Shown piece after piece: positions 22,701 to 32,105 of a stretch of 64,000 nucleotides of DNA. The stretch is from Annulohypoxylon bovei var. microspora (lineage: Eukaryota; Ascomycota; Sordariomycetes; Xylariales; Hypoxylaceae), in contig MU405291.1 in assembly GCA_022836615.1 (NCBI GenBank), forward strand, positions 109,755 to 173,754, given 5' to 3'. A model generated the notes under the pieces. That model worked only from the letters and a program-made list of their open reading frames with translations, did not search any database and was not told the origin of the DNA. The position numbers and the translations under genes are program-made. Position 1 is the stretch's first letter, and each line of letters begins with the position of its first letter.

Positions 22701-25700
22701 ACCAAAGTATCGCACTTTGCCAGCGGCATTTGAGTCATGGCTGGTCGTCCAAGGCCGAGAAATTACTGCAAGATAACGAAGAACTCGTTTCTAGACCCGA
22801 TGTTGATAGGGAACTCGTTGTAAATTTCCACTTGGCGGCTGCTGAGTATCATTTGTCCTTGGGTGCTATGGATAAGGCTGAACAGCATATGTCTAACGCA
22901 CGAGATGCCGAGATAACTTTGTCGTATGAACCAGGATCAAAGAAGGGAAAGAGTGCTAATAAGAGACTCACGATAGCTCAGGCGTATTCCCTAATGTCGA
23001 ATCTTGCGCTAGAGCGAGGCGATTGCTACAATGCTTTGCGCTTTGCAAGAACGGCTGTTAGAAAACTGTTTCATGATTGGTCTAGACTAGATGAGATGAG
23101 AAATATCTCAACAGATGTCACCGTCGACGATTCTTCACAAGCGGAGACTTCGGAGAAGGACCAGAGCCTAAATAGTTCCTATGTGAGCCAGTCTGACTTG
23201 CCTCGTGCAGCTACTGGTCCAGAATATTGGGCTCTATCGCATCCGTTATTTCGTTTTCTACTACAGCTTTCTTCGATCTATGCACATGTCGGCGTGTATC
23301 AGGAAACGTTGTACTATGCTGAACAAGCACAGAAGGTAGCAAAAAGCATAGGGTCAGCTGTATACATGTCTCAAGCTCTTGCATGGCTAGCACATGTGTG
23401 GCTTATGGCTGGCAAACCAGGAAAAGCAAACGAGCTCGCGACTGAAATGAAGCCTTTATCTTTAGGGCTCGAATCAACATATCAGAACGCCAAAGTACTA
23501 TGTCGTCTAAGTTCTATATATGGAGAACTCGAAGACTTGGAGGCACAAGTGGAACTATTGAGCAAGGCCGAGTCTATGCTGGAGGTATTGAGTGTCGGCG
23601 ATAAGGGTACAAAGGATTCGGCCGCAAATGAACTTGAATCGAAAATGACCAAGCTCAGCCTCGAGGAAAAACCAATTAGTAAAGTGCCGGTACGCCGTAC
23701 GACGGTCGCAAAAGCATCCAGGGCTACAAGAACGGTCGCAAAGAAACCAGCAGCAAAGAAGGCAATCCCGGTCCCTCTAATCGAGGTTCCAATGGCTGTT
23801 AAGTCCGAAGATATCCAGTTGTCTTTCCTACGCGGATTGATTCTTCAAAGCAAATCCGCTATTCTCATTGCCAAGGATGACTGGTCAGCAGCCGTAACCA
23901 CCTTGCGAACCGCGTACGAGCTTTCCAGGATACCGGCAGATGTATCACAGACCTGCTTCCTAATGGGCGTTGCTCTGATAAGACAGAGTCTAGAGCAGAT
24001 TGGACAAGATGCAGTATTTTCTGTTATCCAGGATTCCACGCTCTCGTTCCCTTCGGTAACGAGATCGCCTAAAGAGAGAACTCTAGCCGATAGATTATCC
24101 ATAACACAAACTCCAGCTCCTCGCAAGGGACGTGGCCCTTCGAAAAGGGCACAGAACGACACAAGGTCCTTTATCGAGAAGCTACGCGAAGCTCAAGGAC
24201 ATCTATTGACGGCTCATTCGATCGCGAGTCTTAACGGCGATGGTGATTTAGTTCATCGAATCGCTGTAGCACTACAAAGTGTGGTGATTCTCCTCTCAAA
24301 CACGAACTCGTCGAACCCGGCTGCTAGCCACCCTTTTCACGCTACCTGCGCCGTGGAATTGGCGCGCAATCTAACCTGGCGCCGTGAAAGAAAAACGGTT
24401 CATCTAGATGCTTCGACGGATTCAAAGATTGACTGGCCTATTCTAACAAACGATACTGGAAGCAGACGCGAAAGTCTCGGACTTTCCCTTGACATGGACT
24501 GTCTCCTGAAGGATTTTGTTGACATCGTTCCCAAATCCTGGAATATCGTATCACTTTCACTAAGTCACGATGAACGTGATCTCTGTATCACAAAACTCCA
24601 AGGGGGCCAAGATCCTTTCGGAATCCGCCTCCCACTCGAGCGAGCTACTTTAAGGGACGCCGACTTGGAGGTCCTCAGCTTCCAACAAGGACGAGCGGAG
24701 TTGTTCGACATTATTGAAGTGGCCAATCGCACTTGTCATGATGCTCGAGATATGAGCCAGAAAGGCGCTAAGTCAGCGTGGTGGGCAGAGCGAGAGGAGC
24801 TCGATGAACGTCTTAAGAATCTCATGGAGTCCATCGAGCAGTCTTGGCTCGCCGGGTTCAGGGGCATTTTTTCCCAGCATCGTAGAAGGGCCGATTTAAT
24901 CACAAGATTTCAGAAGAGTTTTATGAAAATTCTTGACAAGCATCTACCTTCACGACGTAAAGTCCACGGCAAAAGAGCGGCGACAACACCCACGACACGT
25001 GTCAACCTCGACCCTAGAGTCTACGATATGATTATAGGCTTGGGAGACCCTACAGCCCCCGAGGGTGATTTAGACGAGCCGCTAATGGACTTGCTCTATT
25101 ATATTGTCGACATTTTGCAGTTTCACGGCGAGAGGAATGCTTACGACGAAGTCGACTTTGACGAGATGGTTATAGATACCTATAGTGCATTGAATTCGTA
25201 TTACGTCGCTGCTAAGGGCATTAAGGAACCGGAAGAAAGCACTCATACGATTCTGGTTCTTGATAAGTATTTACACCCATTTCCTTTCGAGGCTTTGCCC
25301 TGCATGCAAGGATTGGCCGTGTCGCGGGTTTTCTCACTAGACTGTCTACGAAGACAGATACTAGAGGCTAAACTTGGCGGTTCAGTCTCTGCTGGGAAAG
25401 AGGACGAGGAAAGCAGCACCAATGCGCGGGAGGGTCATTACATATCCATCAATTCCGGCACTTATATACTTAATCCCAACTGTGACCTGAAAAACACCCA
25501 GGCCACCTTTGGAGATCCGTTGTCGACTCTCCCTCCTACATGGAATAGTATCGAGATGCGCGAGCCGACCGAGGCCGAGTTCGAAAGTGCGCTTACCGAG
25601 AAGGACTTGATGCTGTACTTCGGACACGGCAGTGGAGCGCAGTACATCCGCGGCCGCTCAATCCGTAAGATGGATAAGTGCCGCGCAGTTGCGCTGCTAA

Positions 25701-26077
25701 TGGGGTGTAGCTCGGCGTCGCTCGCGGAGGTGGGACGCTTCGAGAGTTACGGCACGGTGAGAAACTACATGCTGTCCGGTAGCCCTGCCGTCGTGGGCAC
25801 GCTGTGGGATGTCACGGATCGCGATATCGACCGCTTCGCCGGGCGTGTGTTCGAGGAGTGGGGACTGATGCCTAAGGGCACGTTCGTAGAGGATGCGAAG
25901 GGGAAGAGGGTGGTGAAGAGCAATAGAAAGAGAATCGGAGTCGTAGAGCACGATGGGGAAGGCCCGACAAGCCTCACCGAGGCCGTGTGCAAAGCCAAAG
26001 ACGCGTGTCGCTTCAGATACCTCACGGCGGCCGCGGTCTGCGTGTACGGCATCCCGGTCTATCTCAAAGACAACTAG
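19745..26077 (+). CDS. Separase (Esp1/BimB-type peptidase C50)
   Basis: One uninterrupted frame of 2,110 residues, close to the roughly 2,000 residues of other fungal separases. Separase is the cysteine protease that cleaves the cohesin kleisin Scc1/Rad21 at anaphase onset and is held inactive by securin until APC/C acts. Residues 1 to about 1,700 are alpha-helical solenoid with scattered TPR-like helices (for example AQAYSLMSNLALERGDCYNA), broken by a basic Lys/Arg/Ala-rich linker near 1,310-1,350. The C-terminal catalytic region starts around 1,760; the dyad is His1961 in YFGHGSGAQYIRG and Cys1988 in LLMGCSSASL, followed by GSPAVVGTLWDVTDRDIDRF. No intron is needed over 6.3 kb, notable beside its short-intron neighbours. 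It is the last confident gene before a gene-poor stretch and the AT-rich block. Confidence 0.96.
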   Translation: MDSLASRADAIRNAVTSISTCNPAISATLKELLQHNDSNNDTVKPVPRPRTTKITRAPSRTNANSITRNITDNGRSLTAKERAVLATQVITASLKVLGDAAKTVPSQSSDTHEPPKNVLAKSAPRNILRRSNSAPMKPIQPRTLNRTTTSPSVQKIIGPPTPVPSSTGCLSLIECVRTSFSVLSALESSKTLNLPELQWETGMSSFINKLIGLNHFDLAIKELRILKRRLERVNGDDIKNTATRAKAESSLNSRTLSELLDFTKVPISGPTQLGLVISCQLQVLRIAHGLKKSSHLESMLPLLRESCPNSPIKLLLLSLKDDNPDQTKCARNLDSLSQSLLSLTPGVSTKDDDFAVEPKLYPNPKVALEVQALGLATRLQSWSVSGHRGDVDKDILSPLSKCLGAFVRRAPSNNMSIIFSAFSHIWKRIEKLGLRPTESSRSPLAAIYQILAVVSRESGNTNEAKKWVSKIKSLIDPNEDSAARCCATAAQLLALSLKQWSQVNENLLMEVLDGLRGPLGGTTAEMDDLLVSVCLLRKSVMGLVVEKLEGSSLSQATIKILESFIFQLPRFTLRWLGKPPSSVNGAKDILRFEQRRGTLSTHLPQILDSALLFAKLLSDDGQLAWDTLDSMLQDCLTILEYMGDIARPGTKINPTPSYHVKISHFYYQQHVVLRKTPTKTTETTSLKALRKSIDSVKNRSEAEQSRAQLLIKWERFAELCRASGRLDDAIDALRSIRDHLIRQEVVSKVTESLATEPWWMAWRLNSDVDQLSRTVCNLAKLDRTHNDWTWLLSGLDKATALEHDLYAIILKDSKYQQEADLSGATVKALLQVYSAEQYPIRRLRTLLHLLAVKIGTQDELAELRVEIEAVLEVIGEGALANDSGLVRYISHLQALAACILGLATPDIDTPPVKEALANWKAIVSKCDSAEQLSAHIDNPSQLLTILRSLVDFARIEGLETLQTDILELSISLSKLTASGNFEVLINQSIALCQRHLSHGWSSKAEKLLQDNEELVSRPDVDRELVVNFHLAAAEYHLSLGAMDKAEQHMSNARDAEITLSYEPGSKKGKSANKRLTIAQAYSLMSNLALERGDCYNALRFARTAVRKLFHDWSRLDEMRNISTDVTVDDSSQAETSEKDQSLNSSYVSQSDLPRAATGPEYWALSHPLFRFLLQLSSIYAHVGVYQETLYYAEQAQKVAKSIGSAVYMSQALAWLAHVWLMAGKPGKANELATEMKPLSLGLESTYQNAKVLCRLSSIYGELEDLEAQVELLSKAESMLEVLSVGDKGTKDSAANELESKMTKLSLEEKPISKVPVRRTTVAKASRATRTVAKKPAAKKAIPVPLIEVPMAVKSEDIQLSFLRGLILQSKSAILIAKDDWSAAVTTLRTAYELSRIPADVSQTCFLMGVALIRQSLEQIGQDAVFSVIQDSTLSFPSVTRSPKERTLADRLSITQTPAPRKGRGPSKRAQNDTRSFIEKLREAQGHLLTAHSIASLNGDGDLVHRIAVALQSVVILLSNTNSSNPAASHPFHATCAVELARNLTWRRERKTVHLDASTDSKIDWPILTNDTGSRRESLGLSLDMDCLLKDFVDIVPKSWNIVSLSLSHDERDLCITKLQGGQDPFGIRLPLERATLRDADLEVLSFQQGRAELFDIIEVANRTCHDARDMSQKGAKSAWWAEREELDERLKNLMESIEQSWLAGFRGIFSQHRRRADLITRFQKSFMKILDKHLPSRRKVHGKRAATTPTTRVNLDPRVYDMIIGLGDPTAPEGDLDEPLMDLLYYIVDILQFHGERNAYDEVDFDEMVIDTYSALNSYYVAAKGIKEPEESTHTILVLDKYLHPFPFEALPCMQGLAVSRVFSLDCLRRQILEAKLGGSVSAGKEDEESSTNAREGHYISINSGTYILNPNCDLKNTQATFGDPLSTLPPTWNSIEMREPTEAEFESALTEKDLMLYFGHGSGAQYIRGRSIRKMDKCRAVALLMGCSSASLAEVGRFESYGTVRNYMLSGSPAVVGTLWDVTDRDIDRFAGRVFEEWGLMPKGTFVEDAKGKRVVKSNRKRIGVVEHDGEGPTSLTEAVCKAKDACRFRYLTAAAVCVYGIPVYLKDN

Positions 26078-29000
26078 ACCACCAAAACACTACTGGCTAA
26101 ACTGTTTTCCTCGCGGTGGTAGCGGATACGTGTACAAGTGTATAATGCATACCCTACTTACCGATCAATAGGATAGAAATAAAAGGGGGAGGAGGTAGAA
26201 ATCAGCTACAGAATTAGCATTAGGCGGGACAGCATTGCAAGGCGTTAGAGGGGAGACTCAACAGACCGGAGTTTAAGATACCTATGCAGTTCGGTTCAGT
26301 TGGCGTTTGACTACTATGCGATAATGGCTACGGGGGAGATAGGATACGTTGTTTTGTCGGAATTGTATATACTTACGTTAAACTAATGAATCTTATTCTG
26401 ATTCTGAATATATCTTGCTACGGACTCTGTCTACGTGATATGATGATGGTTTGTAATTTGGATTGTTTCTAACACATAAGTGATTATGGATGCTTGGCCC
26501 TCGTCACGGTTCAAGCTCAGGTCCGATGAGTAATTGCTTAACACCCTCGTATGTGTTGCTTAGGAAGAAAAGAAGCATGTGAATTTAATCAACACTATTC
26601 TACTCGATACATAAAACTAGAGCGGACATTGGTTCCAGCTAGCTCGTCCGTCCGTCTGCCTCACTCACTCAAGTACCGAGGGAGTGAAGCAACTACCGGA
26701 AGGTCTCCCGCTGCTATAGTTCTATAGATAGTCCTACTCGGCGGGGCAGCAAGGTTCGCTAGAATGAACTAGGGAGGTCGAAGGTAGGTTAGTTTATAGG
26801 AGAGGGAATTAGGGGTCTTGGATTTGTCGAGATGTGCACGCTTAAGGGGTTATGCTCAGTTTTACAAAGTGTGTCTTGTGATATGGCGTCGGTATGGTCC
26901 GAACGTGATTATGCCGGTGGTATATTGGCTGTGGAGCCGTAACGGGTGTGCGGCCTCTACCCGAGGAGAAACTTATCGGGTGTCTTCCAAAGATGTTTTT
27001 GCTAGCATGGGCGTTACAGTAAAGCGATCTCCTAGCATATCATAAGCTCATTAGCGGGATTATGGGCGTGTACTCATCATCAGCTGCGAACTCGAAATTG
27101 TTATGGGTCACGGCAAAAGCTCTATCACCTCCTCATTTTCTTACCGAAGCTATTGCATGTCTTGCTGAGTCGAGAGCGATCGCGATACCCACTAGTGGCG
27201 AGGAGTTGCGTTGGATCGGTAACGGGAGAGGTGATGAATAAAGGAGACTTAGACGAAACGTCCTCAAGTTCGCAGAACATGCTACCTGCTCGGTCATTGC
27301 ATGTGCTTCCTCGCCATCGATCCTACTCAAGACCTGATTGACATGCTCCGGGGGCGGCGATGGCTTCGTCACCCCGTGGCCGTTACCTACCTGCGTACGA
27401 GAGCACGCTACAGTGCCAAGGTGATCGGGGCTAGCCACCGGAGACCATCGACAGATACCGTCGAATCTGCCTTTTTGCGCTTCATCTCTACCCCCGAGTG
27501 CTACGAGATCTAAGCTAGGTCAGATCGGAGAGGAAGATGGCGATGCGGAAGACCCGGTCGTCTAAATCTCTCGTGTCTTTCTCCAACCTCTCGAGGTGTT
27601 ACCCCTAGAGTTCTAGCCCCGATCCAGGTGCGTCTCCTCTGCTGGTAGATGAGAAATGGCCCGAATAATGGGTAGCGGTAATACCCTCTGAGGTTCACTC
27701 CAGGTGAGCCCTCGATGGCACGGTCGTGCTCGGCCGCAGGACGGCCATGCCACAGCGTAGCCGTCGAGTAACCTTTCTACCTACGGTACGGTGATAGCAC
27801 TAGATACGGCCAGTTCACCCACGATTCACCTGAAATTACTCGAGGGGGCTCAAGATGAGCGACCAAGCAGATCACATGTGGGCATCACCTCTTTTCTTGG
27901 GCCACGGCAAGGGCATGTATCAAAAGACGCCGTGCTACCTCACAGGATTGGCCCTCCTGCGCTACGCCGGCGAAGTCCATTCGACAAGGAAACTTCGGGG
28001 ACCCTCAAGGAGGACAAGACAAACGTGCCACAGAGATCACCTACCTCGTAGCCTAGCGCAGATCTCGACGGCCCGCGTCGCACAGACCGTAGAGAGAAGA
28101 ATTAGGGTAACAAAGATCAAGATACTACCACAACCCTTTTCTTCTTATTCTTCTTCCCTTTTTTTCGCTTTCGCTATTGCAGAGTTATGTGTTACATGCT
28201 TTACCGTGTTCGCCTCTCCCGTGTCATCCTGGAAATTTTGGTAGTCTGGGGAAGACAAGTCGTTGCGTGATTTGGTCGATCTTTTAATGCGCGACAAAAT
28301 ATATGATGGCTACTATATATAAATATAGGCATTTTAGTTGCTTTGAGGTAGTCCTTATGTGTCATAGTAAGTGGATGGTAGGTACCTAGGTAGGGAGTAT
28401 AAGTAAGACACGGGTTGTTCTACCGTATAATGGAATGATATGGACACTGTTTCTTGCTCTATCAAGCAGCCGGAAGTCATGTTGCTTCCGAAGTTGGCCG
28501 ATCAAGTAGAGCCAGGCAGCCTCCGTCCTCTCCGCCTCCAGCAGTTGGAGTTGTTCCGATACGGGGATATACATCTACGGGAATATATATCCCCTGGGAA
28601 CCGAACTACCCAAGGTAACTGTGTACTAAGTTACGGCGCTTATCCCCACAGCTATTGATGCGGCAACGTCGTAATTACTGGATGAGAAAGTCTATACCAA
28701 GAACTTAGGTAATCTCCTGGTGGTGGGTGTCCATCCGCCTTCGACGACAAGGCTGGAGCTTGAAGAATGTGGGTTGCACAGCGGAACCAGAATGGTAGAC
28801 CGCTAGCAACGCCAAGGTTTGATGGGTTTTTTATTCTCCCATGATATCCAGTTCGCTACCGAGGTCCACATCCGGTATATGTTTAGATGTCGGGAATTTC
28901 GAAATATTCCATGACTGTTCTGCGCAGCTGAATGGGGAACGGCGGTAAAATACGTATTGCCTACATTAAGCGGAATGCGCAGGGGTCCCCTCCTCCTTTC

Positions 29001-29992
29001 GGTGTCCTTTGGGCTATAGCTAGAGTCGCTTCTTTAACGGACCGAGTTGATGTATGTATGATGATGTCTCGGTCGCATGCTTCTTTCTTCTCTTATTCAT
29101 TCAGTTTATTCTTTTTTATTTCTCTCTCGGCCGTGTCCACTGCAGCAGGTAACTGTACCACGAGACCATCTGTAACATCGGTTCGTGGACAAGTCTCGGT
29201 ATCGAGACGAGATATACATAATGCAGTGAGACCTTACCACAGGGCGCATCTCGCCTCGCTTTGCAACACGTCAGGAAGCTTAATCACCATGAAAGCTTCA
29301 GGATAGATAGGCGTTAAGCGTTAAGGACGCGCAAAACTCACAAAACTCATAAAACTTAGAATGTTACATGAGAGTATAGCGTCTCATACCGTTGAGGTGA
29401 CCGTCCCTTGCATTTCTTAACCACAGATGACCTTCGGTTGGTAGGATCCACGCTGCTGAAGGCCAATGATGATACGTCTAGCGTTGATCCGGAATTCTAG
29501 ACGACATATGTTAAGGGATCTCTCTCGAATAAAAGATGAATGTAGCTCATCGATAAGACAAAGGGAGATTCTAGTATGAGTGAGCTGGCAGGTATGTATT
29601 GGATGTATGGGTGTATGTATGATATGTAATGATATCTAGTCAAGATAGAGGCCGATTTCGCCACCCCTGAATCGAACAGATGGTAAGCTTCTAGCGGGTC
29701 TGGGGGTAACATTCCGAGATGTGCATGAGGCCGCCCCCGTGGTGGTAGAGGGTTTGTCGAGATAGCTGATCGACATAACAAACCAAGTTGGCGCGCGTAG
29801 TGCTGGATAGAAGAAGAAAAAACAAAAGTTGGTAGACGAGCGAAATGAAGTCTTGCGGGACTTGCTCGCTCTGGCGGATGCAACACTCTTGTTCTGGGGG
29901 TAATATAAAGCGCGAGGCCTAAGGCCTGTCATGCGGCTTTGCGGTAACCTACTTGCGGATAAGCCATGATGCAGTTTTTGGCCCGGAAATTA
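26078..29992. other. Gene-poor region of normal base composition
   Basis: Almost 4 kb with no open frame I can defend. Frames such as 26818-27045 (+), 27133-27438 (-), 27855-28244 (+), 28932-29306 (+) and 29497-29886 (-) are short, overlap other frames, and lack family motifs or convincing spliced partners. The DNA is not AT-saturated, so it has not been mutated like the block beginning at 30,991. It contains small CCTAGGTAGG-type patches (28,380-28,397). Confidence 0.5.
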
Positions 29993-30367
29993 CTATAGAT
30001 GAGCGAAACGAAGTATTGACATAAGGGGCAAGGCTAATCGGAAGGTAGATCTCCAAACAGGAAATGGTTTAAGACCAATTTCGTCGAAATATCTCTCTAG
30101 GGCGATTGAAGCTACTCGTGTCAGCTCTATCCAGCCAATCTTATCTAGCTGTTTGCCTGTGAGTGAAGCCTTTTCCCTCCGCGCCATGTTAAATGTAGAT
30201 ATAACTGAGCGGGTCTCATATATGCATTGACAAATTCGAACAAGAGAAATTTTCAACAACTCTACCCTCCCTAACTGTTTGAGTAATTGTTTCTCCGCTG
30301 TTCCAGGTTGATCAATGAGATTAGCTTCAATCGTAAAACAACATGATTTTCGTAATCTCTTGGTCAC
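29993..30367 (-). pseudogene. Possible gene relic or exon of unknown protein
   Basis: The 124-codon minus-strand frame has no ATG start (it opens with GTG, with a stop shortly upstream), yet its middle reads like real helical protein: KQLLKQLGRVELLKISLVRI, then MARREKASLTGKQLDKIGW, then IELTRVASIALERYFDEIGL. The balance of Leu, Lys, Arg and Glu is unlike neighbouring chance frames. I do not recognise the family. It could be an internal exon whose other exons I cannot find, or a fragment of a lost gene. Fungal STAND-type N-terminal helical domains came to mind but I cannot support that. Confidence 0.3.
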
Positions 30368-30923
30368 GCCGGTGTGCTGGTACTACATCATGATCTGCGA
30401 AGGGATGTAGCTTGTTAAGCCTGTCTACTATGTAGCTTTCGAGTGACAGCAGGGTCCTGTCGTCCTGGGACGATCTTCGGAAAAGGTATGGTTGCCATTA
30501 CATCCGAATATCACTCTATTGTAGGGCACCGGGCTGTCCGGGGTTTCTATCACTGACCGATGGGTCCGTGTGTAGGACGACATGGTTGTGTGATTTGGAC
30601 ATCGAGAGAAGCATGGCGTAAGAAAATCGAGATATTCGGAATCTTCTAACAAACCGGCATGAGCTTAGTTGTTGCTGACATTCCTGTTTATGCATATTCT
30701 AAGTGGTTTGATATGGGTCGAAATGGGCTCCTAGGATGATGATAGGAGGATGAAGGATGGATGGGTAATGAATTGGGGATTGATACTAGGAATTAATTCA
30801 TTCACTAAACCAACCCAAACTAAAGCTTAATACTGATATTTCTTCAAGAAGAAAAAGAAAGAGAAATCCCCGGCCGAAGAATGCGCGGCGCATGCACGCA
30901 ATGGAAGTAGGTAAGCGGGCTCA
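30368..30923. other. Transition segment before the AT-rich block
   Basis: About 550 bp of ordinary composition with no gene. The short frame at 30428-30652 has no recognisable features. It becomes purine-rich (30,850-30,875) and then GC-rich (30,870-30,925) just before the boundary repeats. Confidence 0.45.
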
Positions 30924-30984
30924 TAGCTCGGACCACCTCGTCGACTAGCTCGGACCACCTCTCGGCGATTAGCTCGGACCACCT
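30924..30984. repeat. Three copies of a 15 bp motif at the boundary
   Basis: TAGCTCGGACCACCT occurs exactly at 30924-30938, 30946-30960 and 30970-30984, spaced 22 and 24 bp. Within about 40 bp the sequence turns AT-saturated, passing a palindromic ATCACGTGAT (31005-31014). Clustered subterminal motifs are typical of some DNA transposon ends. Confidence 0.85.
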
Positions 30985-32021
30985 CTTAGTTTTTGAGCTA
31001 TTTAATCACGTGATGTGATTATTAATTTAAAGACCATATTAAGATTGTATTGAAATTGTGTTAAAATTATATTGAGTTTAATTTTAATGTAATATTATTT
31101 TATAATTAATTATAAAAATTAAATAAAATTTTAAAATAATTTAAATTCACTTATTTCGTAATATAATTAATATTTATAATGAATTTAATTAAATTAATTA
31201 TATAAATATAACTTTTAATTTATATTAATATTTTATGTTATAAATAATTATAAAGTTAATATAATACTTTTTTATTAAACGTTTTAAAAAAAAAGAGGTT
31301 ATTATAATTAAAATTATAATTTTTAAAAACGTTTATTACTTAAAATTATATTAAATTTAATTAAATTTAAATAAATATAAATTAAATATTTACGTTTAAA
31401 TAAAATAAAAATTAATTTTATATTATAATTAAAGCCACGAAAAATATTAATTAATTTAAGTTTAATGTTAATGTAATTTAAAATCACTTTAAAAATGGAT
31501 TTATTATTTTCACCTTCGTAATTTTCATCGCTTTCATTTTTAACCTAAGTTTTTTAAATATAATATTAATAAAAATTTAAAAAAAAATCAAATTAAAAAA
31601 AGTTAACATTAATTTAATTAAATGTTTTTAAAAAAGCGGGAATAATGGTATTAACTTAAATTATATATTAATTTTTAAAGTAATTTTAAATTATTTTACG
31701 AATAAACTTTTACTTATATACCACTTTTAATATAAAAGCGTAAAACCTTTATATTTATAATTAAAAAAGTTAGTATAAAACGAAAATGTATTTAATTTAT
31801 TTGTAAATTATTAGTAAAAAGTGGATTACTTTATTAAATAAAGTTTATTAAAATTTATTATTTAAATTTTAAGTTTAAAAAAAAAGTAATTTAAAATTAA
31901 CCCCTTTTAAATTCATCATGTTTCGATTTTTTATATTTAAATTTATTTTTACATTCATAATTCGAAGAAAATTTTAAAAAAATTTAATTTAAGTTTAATT
32001 TTAATTCAATTTTACCTTTTT

Positions 32022-32105
32022 CTTCATTTATTTTTTTATTTATTTTTTTATTTATTTTTTTATTTATTTCCTTATTTATTTTTTTATTTTTTTTTTCATT
32101 TATAT
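32022..32105. repeat. T-rich tandem repeat (TTTATTTTTTTA)
   Basis: About six copies of a 10-12 bp unit, TTTATTTTTTTA, with one CC interruption. It is probably an A-rich tail or simple repeat degraded by C-to-T change. Confidence 0.75.

Noticed and set aside
28100..28110. A telomere-like TTAGGG
   Set aside because: It is a single copy in ordinary sequence; no array is present.
27855..28244. A 129-codon plus-strand frame in the gene desert
   Set aside because: Its end is low-complexity Ser/Phe text from pyrimidine-rich DNA and the start overlaps another frame; no motif is visible.
28932..29306. A possible secreted protein with a Phe/Ser-rich hydrophobic stretch
   Set aside because: The hydrophobic part comes from a TTCTT-rich tract and is internal rather than N-terminal; there is no cleavage-site context or family similarity.
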